A program made the translations under genes and the position numbers. The notes beneath the pieces were generated by a model, which had not been told where the DNA came from, made no database searches, and saw only the letters and a list, made by a program, of their open reading frames with translations. DNA of 64,000 nt from Streptomyces sp. IMTB 2501 (GTDB lineage: Bacteria; Actinomycetota; Actinomycetes; Streptomycetales; Streptomycetaceae), in contig NZ_MQUS01000004.1 of the NCBI RefSeq assembly GCF_001953885.1, positions 1 to 64,000 on the forward strand. Reading direction: 5' to 3'. Positions 54,147-62,472 of the stretch are shown one piece after another. Each line of letters starts with the position of its first letter. Within the stretch, counting starts at the first letter, position 1.

Positions 54147-54775
54147 TCAGAAAGCGTCGTCGTCGGTGAGTCGCCCTCCGGTGTGCGCGAGCAGGTCACG
54201 GTGAATGTGGTGCAGCAGCGCGTCGGGGCTTGAAGGCGGGAAGGCGGCGACTCGTTCGGCAAGCGGATAGAAGGCTCCAGCTGGTGAGCGTGCTTCGATC
54301 ACGCCGTCGGTGTAGAGCAGCAGCATGTCACCCGGTTCCAAGGTGAAGGGGTCGGTGCTGTCCTTGCGGACGCAGAGGGCGCACAGGCCCAAGGGGGGCG
54401 CGGGCCGGCGGGAGTGCGGGACGATCACCTGGTCTCCCCGGACCAGCAGGGGCGGCGGATGGCCGCAGTCGAGCATCTCGGCCTGGGGGCCCTGATCGGG
54501 GATGTCGAGCATGACAGCAGTGATGAAGTGCTCGTCGGCGTCGTGCGCGGTATCAGCGACCTCCTCCAGGTTCCGGCAGACGCTGTCTTCGACTGCGGTG
54601 ACGTGTTCGGGCAGGGAGTCGTACCGGTGAGCGCCCTCACGGAAACGCGCCCATCACCACCGACGCCTCGCCGATGGAGGCCGGCCCATGGCCTCGTACG
54701 TCGCCGATGAGTACCCGGGGGCTGGGATGATCGGCGCGGGCGACCGCCAAGAGGTCACCCCCGATCTGGGCCCCC
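54147..54775 (-). pseudogene. SpoIIE-type (PP2C) phosphatase, C-terminal part with a frameshift
   Basis: GAQIGGDLLAVARADHPSPRVLIGDVRGHG at 54680-54775 is the start of a PP2C/SpoIIE domain with its metal-binding Asp. The continuation MLDIPDQGPQAEMLDCGHPP followed by LLLYTDGVIEARSPAGAFYP down to 54147 is in another frame, with the shift near 54515-54640. The N-terminal half is missing because it is fused to the MFS remnant. The ending GRLTDDDAF lacks the last strands. Confidence 0.7.
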
Positions 54776-55229
54776 TCCTCAGCGGATCGGTGAAGGTGGT
54801 CATCAGGACCGACAGGGCGGACGGGGCCAGCAGGGCGGCGAACAGGCCCTGAACTGCGCGCGCGATGACGAGCACGGCGAAACCGTTCGCCGCGCCTGCC
54901 ACCATGGAAGCGGCCGCGAAACCGGCCAGACCCACCAGGAACGTCACCTTCTGCCCGACCAGGTCCGCGACCCTGCCGCCGAGCAGCAGCAGACTGCCGA
55001 AGGCCAGCGCATAGGCGGTGACCACCCACTGCCTGTCGGCGTCCGAGAAGCCCAGGTCGTGCTGGGCGGACGGCAGGGCGATGTTCACGATGGTGCCGTC
55101 GAGGACACCCATCAGCATCGACAGGGAAATGACCAACAGAATCCACCAGCGACGCCGGTGCGACAGGTCGGGCGCATTCTCAGCTGTGGTCTCGGCGCCG
55201 CAAGCAGCGACGGTGGCGTTCTGGGACAT
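54776..55229 (-). pseudogene. MFS (DHA2-type) drug transporter, first ~4 helices only
   Basis: The start MSQNATVAACGAETTAENAP at 55229 leads to WWILLVISLSMLMGVLDGTI, LPSAQHDLGFSDADRQWVVT, LLLLGGRVADLVGQ and VQGLFAALLAPSALSVLMTT. These are helices 1 to 4 of an EmrB/QacA-type efflux pump. At about 54780 the sequence changes directly to PP2C phosphatase sequence, in another frame. A deletion joined two genes facing the same way. Confidence 0.75.
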
Positions 55230-55303
55230 GGGGGCAGCCCTCCGGACAGCGAATGGGCGATGGAGGAAGAGAGAAAAGAACGGATCGAGAGATCGGGGAG
55301 GTC

Positions 55304-55459
55304 TCATCCGGTACGGGGCGCCACTTCGCGCTCACGGGCGGGAGCACTCGGCGACGTAGCCGCCTCGGTGAACGGATGACGCGGGTGATTCAGCTCGACG
55401 AGGCCGACGGTCTCCCCCCTCAGGAGGGAGACCAGGAACAAGCCGACGACCATGGTCAT
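55304..55459 (-). CDS. Possible small membrane peptide
   Basis: A 51-codon frame: MTMVVGLFLVSLLRGETVGL then VELNHPRHPFTEAATSP. It has one short hydrophobic segment, strong third-position GC bias and no overlap with another gene, but only a weak ribosome site. It lies upstream of the MFS relic and in the same direction. I recognise no family. Confidence 0.25.
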   Translation of the reverse strand: MTMVVGLFLVSLLRGETVGLVELNHPRHPFTEAATSPSAPAREREVAPRTG

Positions 55460-55636
55460 TTCACGGTTCAGCGTCGGCCTACGGCTGCCGTGCAGGGGCT
55501 GGATGTGGAACCACCCCGCCGGGCGGTCTCACCCGATGTGACGAGGTGGCTCCCGTGTGTCGCAGCCCGGGATCCCCCGGCTGCGGGCGCGCCTCAGGCG
55601 CCAGCGCCTATGGCGCAGCGTCTCAGGCTGACTGGC

Positions 55637-56338
55637 TCAATGGCCGGCGTGCCGGCCGTCTCGACCGGCGGTGAGGCGGCCTTCCAGGCCCGTGATCAGC
55701 GTGTCCATCACTAGACGGAACATGTGGTCCTGGTCCGGGCCTTCAGGGGCCGCACTCGTAGAGCCAGGGTCTGCGTCCGCGGCCCCGTCTTCGTCGGCTT
55801 CAGGGCCGTGGGACTTGAGGGTCGACCACTGGTGGAGAGCGCCGTTGAGTTCGGCGGCGAGGACACCGACGACGACGGCGGCGATCAGCGCGGCGATCTC
55901 CGGGGCCTTCGACCGCGGTACCCCGGCGGCCGCCACGATCGCGGTGAGCGCGGTCCAGAACGGGTCGTCGGGCTGGATGAAGTCCGGCTGGTGGCTGAAC
56001 GAGTAGGCCATCAGCTTGGGGTGACGGTGCGCCAGCGTCCGGAAGTCCGTTGCGAGCAGACGGATCCGCTCCTGCCAGGGAGCGTCCTCAAGCGTCACGG
56101 TGCGGAACTGGGCGCCGACCATTCTCGTCACGCCACGCAGCACGGCTTCCTTGTTCGGCACGTGGTGGTACAGCGACATCGGATTCGCGTCGAGCTCGGT
56201 GGCGAGTTTGCGCATGGTGAGCGCCTCGACACCGTCCGCGTCGATCAGCCGCAGGGCGGCGGCGTAGATCCCGGCCTCGGTCAGAGGCACGTCTCTCTTC
56301 CTCGTTCCCCGCGGGGGACGTCTCACCTTCTTTTCCAT
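55637..56338 (-). CDS. TetR-family repressor divergent from CYP102
   Basis: 233 residues. The N-terminal helix-turn-helix is LTEAGIYAAALRLIDADGVEALT then LATELDANPMSLYHHVPNKEAVL, with a TetR_C-type C-terminal domain. It reads away from the CYP102 gene, and four operator sites lie between them. One of these (56333-56351) overlaps this gene's own start codon, so autorepression is expected. The ATG at 56338 is assumed; GTG 56326 is possible. This mirrors the BM3R1/CYP102A1 pair of Bacillus megaterium, in which fatty acids or drugs release the repressor. Confidence 0.88.
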   Translation of the reverse strand: MEKKVRRPPRGTRKRDVPLTEAGIYAAALRLIDADGVEALTMRKLATELDANPMSLYHHVPNKEAVLRGVTRMVGAQFRTVTLEDAPWQERIRLLATDFRTLAHRHPKLMAYSFSHQPDFIQPDDPFWTALTAIVAAAGVPRSKAPEIAALIAAVVVGVLAAELNGALHQWSTLKSHGPEADEDGAADADPGSTSAAPEGPDQDHMFRLVMDTLITGLEGRLTAGRDGRHAGH

Positions 56339-56351
56339 ACCTCGTACGGTA
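56333..56351. promoter_or_regulatory. CYP102 operator C (overlaps the TetR start)
   Basis: TTCCATAC-CTC-GTACGGTA. It covers the TetR initiation codon. Confidence 0.75.
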
Positions 56352-56355
56352 TCAG

Positions 56356-56374
56356 TTCCGTACGCAGTATGGAA
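56356..56374. promoter_or_regulatory. CYP102 operator D
   Basis: TTCCGTAC-GCA-GTATGGAA, 23 bases from operator C centre to centre. Confidence 0.8.
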
Positions 56375-56422
56375 ATGAGCTTCATCACGGTCCCACCTGG
56401 AGTCCCGGGGTTGCACTCCACT

Positions 56423-56441
56423 TTCCGTACCGCGTATGGTT
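56423..56441. promoter_or_regulatory. CYP102 operator E
   Basis: TTCCGTAC-CGC-GTATGGTT, one of the pair nearer to the CYP102 gene. Confidence 0.8.
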
Positions 56442-56445
56442 CGAG

Positions 56446-56464
56446 TTCCATACGGCGTATGTTT
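56446..56464. promoter_or_regulatory. CYP102 operator F
   Basis: TTCCATAC-GGC-GTATGTTT, again 23 bases from its partner E. Confidence 0.75.
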
Positions 56465-56542
56465 CTGTATGGCGCCGCGGCATCGACCTACGCAGCGCGC
56501 CCTTGCCCATCCCCCTCCACCCCCTCCGCAGAGGAGCAAGAC

Positions 56543-59500
56543 ATGACCACGCACTCCGCGAACGACCTTCGCCCCATCCGGTCCCCGCGCGGGATCCCCC
56601 TCCTCGGCAACACGCCGCAGATCCCCGACACCAATCCGGTGGAGTACTTCGGTGAGCTGTCCAAGCAGTTCCCCGAGGGCATCTACGGCATGGACATCGC
56701 AGGCGTCGAGCAGGTCTTCGTCTACGACCCTGACCTGGTGGCCGAGGTCTGCGACGAGACGCGGTTCTTCAAGCAGATCGAGAAGACGCCGCTGAGCCAT
56801 GTGCGGGACTACACGGGGGCGGGCCTGTTCACGGCCCACCAGCACGAAGAGGAATGGGCCATGGCCCACCGGATCCTGCTGCCGGCCTTCAGCCAGCGGG
56901 CCATGAAGACCTACTTCGGTCAGATGCTGGAGATCGCCCAGAACCTCGTCGGCAAGTGGGAGAGCCGGGAGGGTCAGCCGGTCGCCATCACCGACGACTA
57001 CACCCGGCTCACCCTGGACACCATCGCCCTGTCCGGCTTCGGCTACCGGTTCAAGTCCTTCGACAAGGAGGAACTGCACCCCTTCCTCAACTCGCTGCTG
57101 GAGGCGCTGATCGAGTCGATGCGGCGCTCCCAGGAGCTGCCGATGATGACCAAGCTCCGCAAGGCGGACGACAGGAAGTACCGCCAGAACATCCAGCTGA
57201 TGCGCGACCTGGTCGAGAGCGTGATCAAGGAGCGCCGCGAGGGGAAGGGCACCGGCGAGGAGGACCTGCTCGGCCTGATGCTGGAGGCCACCGACCCTGA
57301 GACCGGCAAGCTGCTGGCGGACGACAACGTCCGCGACCAGGTGGTGACCTTCCTGATCGCCGGTCACGAGACCACCAGTGGTCTGCTGTCGTTCGCCACG
57401 TACTCGCTGATGCGCAACCCGCACGTGCTGGCGCAGGCGTACGCCGAGGTCGACCGCCTGCTGCCCGGTGACACGGTCCCGGACTACGACACGATCATGC
57501 AGCTCGACGTGATCCCGCGGATCCTGGAGGAGACCCTGCGCCTGTGGGCTCCCATCCCGCTGATCGCCAAGGCACCCATCGACGACACCGTCATCGGCGA
57601 CCGGTACGAGCTGAAGAAGGGAACCAGGGCCAACATCCTCATGGGCGCGCTGCACTCCCACCCCAAGGCGTGGGACCGGCCGGAGGAGTTCGACATCGAC
57701 CGGTGGCTGCCGGAGAACCGCGCCCAGCAGCACCCGCACGCCTACAAGCCGTTCGGCAACGGTGTGCGTGCCTGCATCGGCCGGCAGTTCGCGCTCACCG
57801 AGGCCCGCCTTGCCCTGGCGCTGGTGCTGCAGAAGTTCAAGCTCTCGGACACCAGCGACTACAAGATGGACGTGCGGGAGGCGTTGACGCGCAAGCCCGG
57901 CAACTTCGAGCTGATCGTCCGTCGCCGTCAGGAGCACGAGCGGACCGTCTTCGGCGCCGCGGACCTGCAGACCGGCGACACGCAGGCGCAGGCAGCGGTC
58001 AGCGGTGTCGGGGTGAACCTGACCGTCGCCTACGGCTCCAGCCTGGGTTCGTGCGAGGACCTGGCGCGCACCATCGCCGACCGAGGTGAGCGCTCCGGCT
58101 TCGGCACCACGCTGGTGAGCCTGGACGATCTGGGTGACAACCTGCCCTCCGAGGGCCTGCTCGCCGTGGTGGCGGCCAGCTACAACGGCAAGGCTCCCGA
58201 CAACGCCCAGCGCTTCGACGACCTGCTCGCCGCCGGGCTGCCCGAGGGCTCGCTGGCGAATGTGAGGTTCGCGCTGCTGGGCGCCGGCAACACCCAGTGG
58301 GTGGCCACCTACCAGGCATTCCCCAAGCGGATCGAGGAAGGTCTGCTGGCCGCCGGCGCCACCCCCATCGTCGAGCGCGGCATCGCGGACGCCGCCGGGG
58401 ACTTCGACGGCATGGCCACGCGGTGGATGGACAACCTGTGGGCCACCCTGGCCGAGGAGTACGCCGCCGACACCTCCCAGGCGAGCGGCAGCCGCTACCA
58501 GGTCCAGCTGCTCACCGAGTCCGACGTGCGTCCCGCCATCGTCTCCGAGCAGGCGTACCCGCTCACCGTGGTGACCAACGACGAGCTCGTGGCCGACGCG
58601 ACCGGCCTGTGGGACTTCCAGATCGAGCCGCCGCGCCCGTCCGCGAAGTCCATCACCTTCGAGCTGCCCGAGGGCGTCACCTACGACACCGGCAACCACC
58701 TGGCCGTCTTCGCCAAGAACGAACTCGCCCTGGTGGAGCGCGCACTGAGGCGGCTCGGCGTCGAGTACGACCAGGTGCTCCGGCTCGACCAGCCCAGCGG
58801 CGGCCGCACCCACTTGCCGGTCGGCACCCCGGTCACCGCCGGCATCCTGCTCACCGAGTTCCTGGAGCTGCAGGACGTGGCCGCCCGGTCCCAGATCCAG
58901 ACGCTCGCCGAGTACACCGAGTGCCCGTGGACCCGGCCGCAGCTCCAGGCGTACACCGCCGACACCCAGGAGGCCGAGGAGCGCTACCAGAAGGAGATCC
59001 TCGGCAAGCGCATCTCGGTGCTGGGCCTGCTGGAGCGCTTCCCGGCCGTCGAGCTGCCGCTGGCGGTGTTCCTGGAGATGATGGGCCCCATCCGCCCGCG
59101 CTTCTACTCCATCTCCTCCGCCCCGTCCGCCAACCCGCGCCATGTGCGCCTGACCGTCGGCCTGCTGGAAGGCCCGGCCCTGTCCGGCGACGGCCAGTAC
59201 CGCGGCACCTGCTCCTCCTACGTCGCGGGCCTTGAGCCCGGTGACGTCGTCTACGGCTACGTCCGCGTGCCCTCCCCGACGTTCGCCCCGCCCGCCGACC
59301 CCGCCGCGCCGCTGATCCTCATCGGCCCCGGCACCGGCATCGCGCCGCTGCGCGGCTTCCTGGAGGAGCGGGCGACACAGCACGCGAACGGCACCCAGGT
59401 GGGCCTGTCCCAGGTGTTCGTCGGCTGCCGCCACCCGGAGCACGACTACTTCTACAAGCAGGAGATGCAGGACTGGGAGCAGGCCGGGATCGCGCAGATC

Positions 59501-59764
59501 CACACCGCCTTCTCCGCGGTGACCGGCCACCCGGCCCGGTTCGTGCAGAACGCCATCGCCCATGCCGCCGACACGGTGTGGCAGGCCATCGAGGACGGCG
59601 CGTACATCTACGTCTGCGGTGACGGCCGCCGCATGGCCCCCGCCGTCCGCGAGGCACTCGCCGCCATCCACCGCCAGAAGACCGGCAGCGACGACGAGAC
59701 CGGCCAGCAGTGGCTCGCCCAGCTCGAAGCGGACGAGCGCTACCAGCAGGACGTCTTCGCCTGA
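56543..59764 (+). CDS. CYP102 (P450 BM3-like) self-sufficient fatty-acid hydroxylase
   Basis: 1073 residues. The P450 domain (~1-470) has AGHETTSGLLSFATY near 272 and the heme loop FGNGVRACIGRQFAL with Cys near 410. It is followed by an FMN flavodoxin-like domain from ~492 (VAYGSSLGSCEDLARTI, then ASYNGKAPDNAQRF) and an FAD/NADPH reductase (~690-1073; RPRFYSISSAPSANPRHVRL, then IGPGTGIAPLRGFLEERA). Like B. megaterium CYP102A1 (about 1050 residues), it should hydroxylate fatty acids near the tail end with NADPH alone. The ATG at 56543 follows GAGGAG. It is controlled by the divergent TetR through four operator sites and ends at a strong terminator. Confidence 0.95.
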   Translation: MTTHSANDLRPIRSPRGIPLLGNTPQIPDTNPVEYFGELSKQFPEGIYGMDIAGVEQVFVYDPDLVAEVCDETRFFKQIEKTPLSHVRDYTGAGLFTAHQHEEEWAMAHRILLPAFSQRAMKTYFGQMLEIAQNLVGKWESREGQPVAITDDYTRLTLDTIALSGFGYRFKSFDKEELHPFLNSLLEALIESMRRSQELPMMTKLRKADDRKYRQNIQLMRDLVESVIKERREGKGTGEEDLLGLMLEATDPETGKLLADDNVRDQVVTFLIAGHETTSGLLSFATYSLMRNPHVLAQAYAEVDRLLPGDTVPDYDTIMQLDVIPRILEETLRLWAPIPLIAKAPIDDTVIGDRYELKKGTRANILMGALHSHPKAWDRPEEFDIDRWLPENRAQQHPHAYKPFGNGVRACIGRQFALTEARLALALVLQKFKLSDTSDYKMDVREALTRKPGNFELIVRRRQEHERTVFGAADLQTGDTQAQAAVSGVGVNLTVAYGSSLGSCEDLARTIADRGERSGFGTTLVSLDDLGDNLPSEGLLAVVAASYNGKAPDNAQRFDDLLAAGLPEGSLANVRFALLGAGNTQWVATYQAFPKRIEEGLLAAGATPIVERGIADAAGDFDGMATRWMDNLWATLAEEYAADTSQASGSRYQVQLLTESDVRPAIVSEQAYPLTVVTNDELVADATGLWDFQIEPPRPSAKSITFELPEGVTYDTGNHLAVFAKNELALVERALRRLGVEYDQVLRLDQPSGGRTHLPVGTPVTAGILLTEFLELQDVAARSQIQTLAEYTECPWTRPQLQAYTADTQEAEERYQKEILGKRISVLGLLERFPAVELPLAVFLEMMGPIRPRFYSISSAPSANPRHVRLTVGLLEGPALSGDGQYRGTCSSYVAGLEPGDVVYGYVRVPSPTFAPPADPAAPLILIGPGTGIAPLRGFLEERATQHANGTQVGLSQVFVGCRHPEHDYFYKQEMQDWEQAGIAQIHTAFSAVTGHPARFVQNAIAHAADTVWQAIEDGAYIYVCGDGRRMAPAVREALAAIHRQKTGSDDETGQQWLAQLEADERYQQDVFA

Positions 59765-59801
59765 CCGTCGCACGCCGACAAGGCGCGCTGACCCCCAGCC
59801 G

Positions 59802-59845
59802 CCGGGAGGCGTGCGGACGTCCAGCCTCCCCCGCACGCCTCCCGG
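59802..59845 (+). terminator. Strong hairpin after CYP102
   Basis: CCGGGAGGCGTGCGG and CCGCACGCCTCCCGG form a perfect 15-base stem with a 14-base loop, 37 bases after the stop codon. Confidence 0.88.
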
Positions 59846-59924
59846 CCCCACCAGCCATTCAGACACCCCGTGGCACCCATGGCCCGAACCACCGGGCCGT
59901 GCCGCTCACAGAAAGCAGATCACC

Positions 59925-60971
59925 ATGGACACCATGCTCGCCGGACGCTTCCACCTGGACAGCAAGAAGTTCGCCGTGGAGGAAGTCCCGATCCCCGTGC
60001 CGGGTCCGGGCGAGGTCCTCATCGAGGTCAAGGCCGCCGGCGTCTGCCTCTCCGACGTGCACCTGCTCGACGGCTCCCTCGTCCCGCTGTTCGCCACCTC
60101 CGACACCATCACCGTCGGCCACGAGGTCTCCGGTGTCATCCACACGCTCGGCCCCGATCTCAAGCGCGGCCTGCCCGTCGGCACCCGCGTCACCCTGGCG
60201 GCCGGCAAGACCTGCGGCACGTGCGCCGGATGCGTGCGCCACCGCCCCTGCACCCAGATGCTCACCGCCGGCATCGACTACGACGGCGGCTGGGCCGAGT
60301 ACGTCATCGCCCGCGAGGACACCCTCATTCCCATCCCCGACAGCCTCCCCTTCGACCAGGCCGCGATCATCCCCGACGCGGTCTCCACCCCCTACGCCGC
60401 CGTCGTCGCCACCGCGGGCGTCCGTGCCGCCCAGTCCGTCGGCGTCTGGGGCGTGGGCGGAGTCGGCGCCCACAACGTACGTCTCGCCCGCCTGGTCGGC
60501 GCCGCCCCGATCATCGCCGTCGACCCGCTGCCCAGCGCCCGCGAGCGCGCCCTGGCGTTCGGCGCGGACCTCGCGCTCGACCCGGCAGCCCCCGACTTCG
60601 CCGACCAGGTCCGCGCAGCCACCGGCGGACGCGGCCTCGACTTCGCCTTCGACTGCGCCGGCGTCCCCGCCGTCCGCGACCAGGCCGCCTCCGTGCTCGG
60701 CCTGGGCGGCTCCCTGATCCTGGTGGGCATCACACCCCGGCCACTGACCATCACCGAGGGCCTGACCTTCAACTACCTGCAGAAGCAGGTGCGCGGCCAC
60801 TACGGCGGCTTCCCCGAGTCCGTCTCCGAGCTGGTGCAGCTGACCGCAGCCGGCCGCCTCGACCTGGCCCCCTCCATCACCGACCACATCCCGCTCGTCG
60901 AGGCCGCCGACGCCGTCCACCGACTGGAGAACAAGATCGGCGACCCGATCCGCCTCATCCTCGTCCCCTGA
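59925..60971 (+). CDS. Zinc-type alcohol dehydrogenase (MDR family)
   Basis: 348 residues. The catalytic-zinc Cys is at AAGVCLSDVHLLDG near 40 with His in TVGHEVSGVIHTLG, the structural-zinc lobe is LAAGKTCGTCAGCVRHRPCTQ (four cysteines) near 95-110, and the NAD site is VGVWGVGGVGAHNVRLARL. It oxidises alcohols with NAD(P). Its place right after CYP102 suggests it might oxidise hydroxy-fatty acids, but a terminator separates them. The ATG at 59925 has only a weak AGAAAG site. Confidence 0.9.
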   Translation: MDTMLAGRFHLDSKKFAVEEVPIPVPGPGEVLIEVKAAGVCLSDVHLLDGSLVPLFATSDTITVGHEVSGVIHTLGPDLKRGLPVGTRVTLAAGKTCGTCAGCVRHRPCTQMLTAGIDYDGGWAEYVIAREDTLIPIPDSLPFDQAAIIPDAVSTPYAAVVATAGVRAAQSVGVWGVGGVGAHNVRLARLVGAAPIIAVDPLPSARERALAFGADLALDPAAPDFADQVRAATGGRGLDFAFDCAGVPAVRDQAASVLGLGGSLILVGITPRPLTITEGLTFNYLQKQVRGHYGGFPESVSELVQLTAAGRLDLAPSITDHIPLVEAADAVHRLENKIGDPIRLILVP

Positions 60972-61015
60972 CGCCCGTCAGCAGGACAACAAGCCACCCT
61001 GGGCAGGGGTGAGTC

Positions 61016-61045
61016 GGCGCCGGTGCGTGAGGGAGCACCGGCGCC
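61016..61045 (+). terminator. Hairpin after the alcohol dehydrogenase gene
   Basis: GGCGCCGGTGC and GCACCGGCGCC pair perfectly over 11 bases around GTGAGGGA, 44 bases after the stop codon. It lies just before the TetR gene at 61080 and may also affect that gene's leader. Confidence 0.75.
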
Positions 61046-61079
61046 CGCGGCTTTCCGGCAATCGTGGAGAGAAAGAACC

Positions 61080-61730
61080 ATGCAGGCGACCGACGCCCCT
61101 GGCCGTACTGTGCAGCGCAAGGATGCTCACTCCAACCGCCGACGCATCCTCGCGACCGCCCGGCGGAAACTGCGGGAGGACCCGGACGCGAGTCTCGACA
61201 GCATCTCGCAGGCGGCCGGCGTCGCCCGGCGCACCCTCTACGGACACTTCCCCAGCCGGCATGCGCTGATCGCCGACCTGACACGGGAAGCAGGCCATGA
61301 ACTCCGGCAGGCGTTCGCCAGAGCCCGTACCGCGGATGCCGACCCGGTCGAGGCGATGACACGGATGGTGTTGGCGGCATGGGCGGGGGGCGACCACTAC
61401 CGCATGCTCATCGCCTTGGGACGGCGCCATCTGGGAGAGGACGCGATCCGTACCACTCTGGCACCGGCCCGCGCTGAGGCCGTCGCAACCCTACGGCGCG
61501 GTCAGCGCGAAGGCGTCTTCACGGACCACCTTCCAGCGCCCGTCCTCGCCCAGGCACTGGAGGCACTCATGCTGGCCCTCGCCGAGGAGAACGCCGCATC
61601 CCCATGGGCGGACCCTACTGGTGAGGCCGCGGCAACCGCGTTCCTCGTCGCCGCCGGCGTAGCACCACAGAGGGCCGCGCTTCAGGTGCGGGAGGTCATC
61701 GGGCGAGTTCGGGCAGCGGGCGACGGGTGA
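61080..61730 (+). CDS. TetR-family transcriptional regulator
   Basis: 216 residues. HTH: RRRILATARRKLREDPDASLDS followed by ISQAAGVARRTLYGHFPSRHALI. The ATG at 61080 follows GGAGAGAAAG. It runs in the direction of the alcohol dehydrogenase and is convergent with the next TetR gene, overlapping it at 61696-61730 (35 bases). Its targets are unknown; the dehydrogenase is the nearest candidate. Confidence 0.88.
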   Translation: MQATDAPGRTVQRKDAHSNRRRILATARRKLREDPDASLDSISQAAGVARRTLYGHFPSRHALIADLTREAGHELRQAFARARTADADPVEAMTRMVLAAWAGGDHYRMLIALGRRHLGEDAIRTTLAPARAEAVATLRRGQREGVFTDHLPAPVLAQALEALMLALAEENAASPWADPTGEAAATAFLVAAGVAPQRAALQVREVIGRVRAAGDG

Positions 61731-62334
61731 CCTCGTGGGCGTCGTCCGCAGCGAGGCCGAGCATGCGCAGGACCATCTCGGCCAGGTCAGAGGCCGCCTC
61801 GTCGCCGTCGAGGTCCGGGCGGTCCAGCCGGAGAGCCACCAGGGACAGCAGGGTGCCGCCCAGGGCGGACAGGGCGGTGGTCGCGTTGCCGCAGGTGAAA
61901 CGGCCCGAGGCGATGCCGATCTCCAGGTCGCGCAGGGCGCGTGGGGCGAGGCCGCGGTCGGAGTGGATGTGGGACAGGCCGCGGTCGCGCAGGATTCGCA
62001 TGAGTTCCGGGTGGGAGTCGGCCATCCGGGCGGTGAGCCGGAAGCCGGCCGCGACCAACTCGGCCGGGTCGTCGATGCCTTCCACGCGCACGTCGATGAC
62101 CTGCCCGAACTCCTCCAGGGCGTCCGTCACCGCCGCGTCGAACAGCTCCGTCTTCGACTCGAAGTGGTTGTAGAAGGACCCGAACCCGACATCGGCGCGC
62201 TCGGCGATGGCCTGGATGCTCGCGCTCGTGTCCCCGGTTTCCGCGAGGATCTGCCGGGCCGCGCGGACGAGCGCCTGGCGGGTCTCGGCACGGCGTCGCT
62301 CGAAGCGGTTCTTGGGCGGGGCTGACGTCGGCAT
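61696..62334 (-). CDS. TetR-family regulator of the downstream meta-cleavage-like operon
   Basis: 212 residues. HTH: ETRQALVRAARQILAETGDTSA followed by IQAIAERADVGFGSFYNHFESKTEL. It diverges from the dioxygenase-like gene at 62473, leaving 138 bases rich in A/T with the inverted pattern GATGA-N4-TCAT near 62433, so it likely represses that operon and itself. The ATG at 62334 is used. The 3' end overlaps the convergent TetR gene. Confidence 0.85.
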   Translation of the reverse strand: MPTSAPPKNRFERRRAETRQALVRAARQILAETGDTSASIQAIAERADVGFGSFYNHFESKTELFDAAVTDALEEFGQVIDVRVEGIDDPAELVAAGFRLTARMADSHPELMRILRDRGLSHIHSDRGLAPRALRDLEIGIASGRFTCGNATTALSALGGTLLSLVALRLDRPDLDGDEAASDLAEMVLRMLGLAADDAHEVTRRPLPELAR

Positions 62335-62472
62335 ACGGCCCAGTGTAACCGCCGCAACGATGATGCTGCCATTACTGATGAGATCCTCAATTATTCGGGC
62401 TGCGCCTATTGACGACAAGAAACGGCAGAGTTGATGATTTCCTCATTGCGGCAGTGTTGCTTGGAGGACACC

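Noticed and set aside
55637..59866. A 1409-residue minus-strand open frame opposite CYP102
   Set aside because: Most of it is the antisense of the CYP102 gene, a result of high GC; only the TetR part at 55637-56338 is real.
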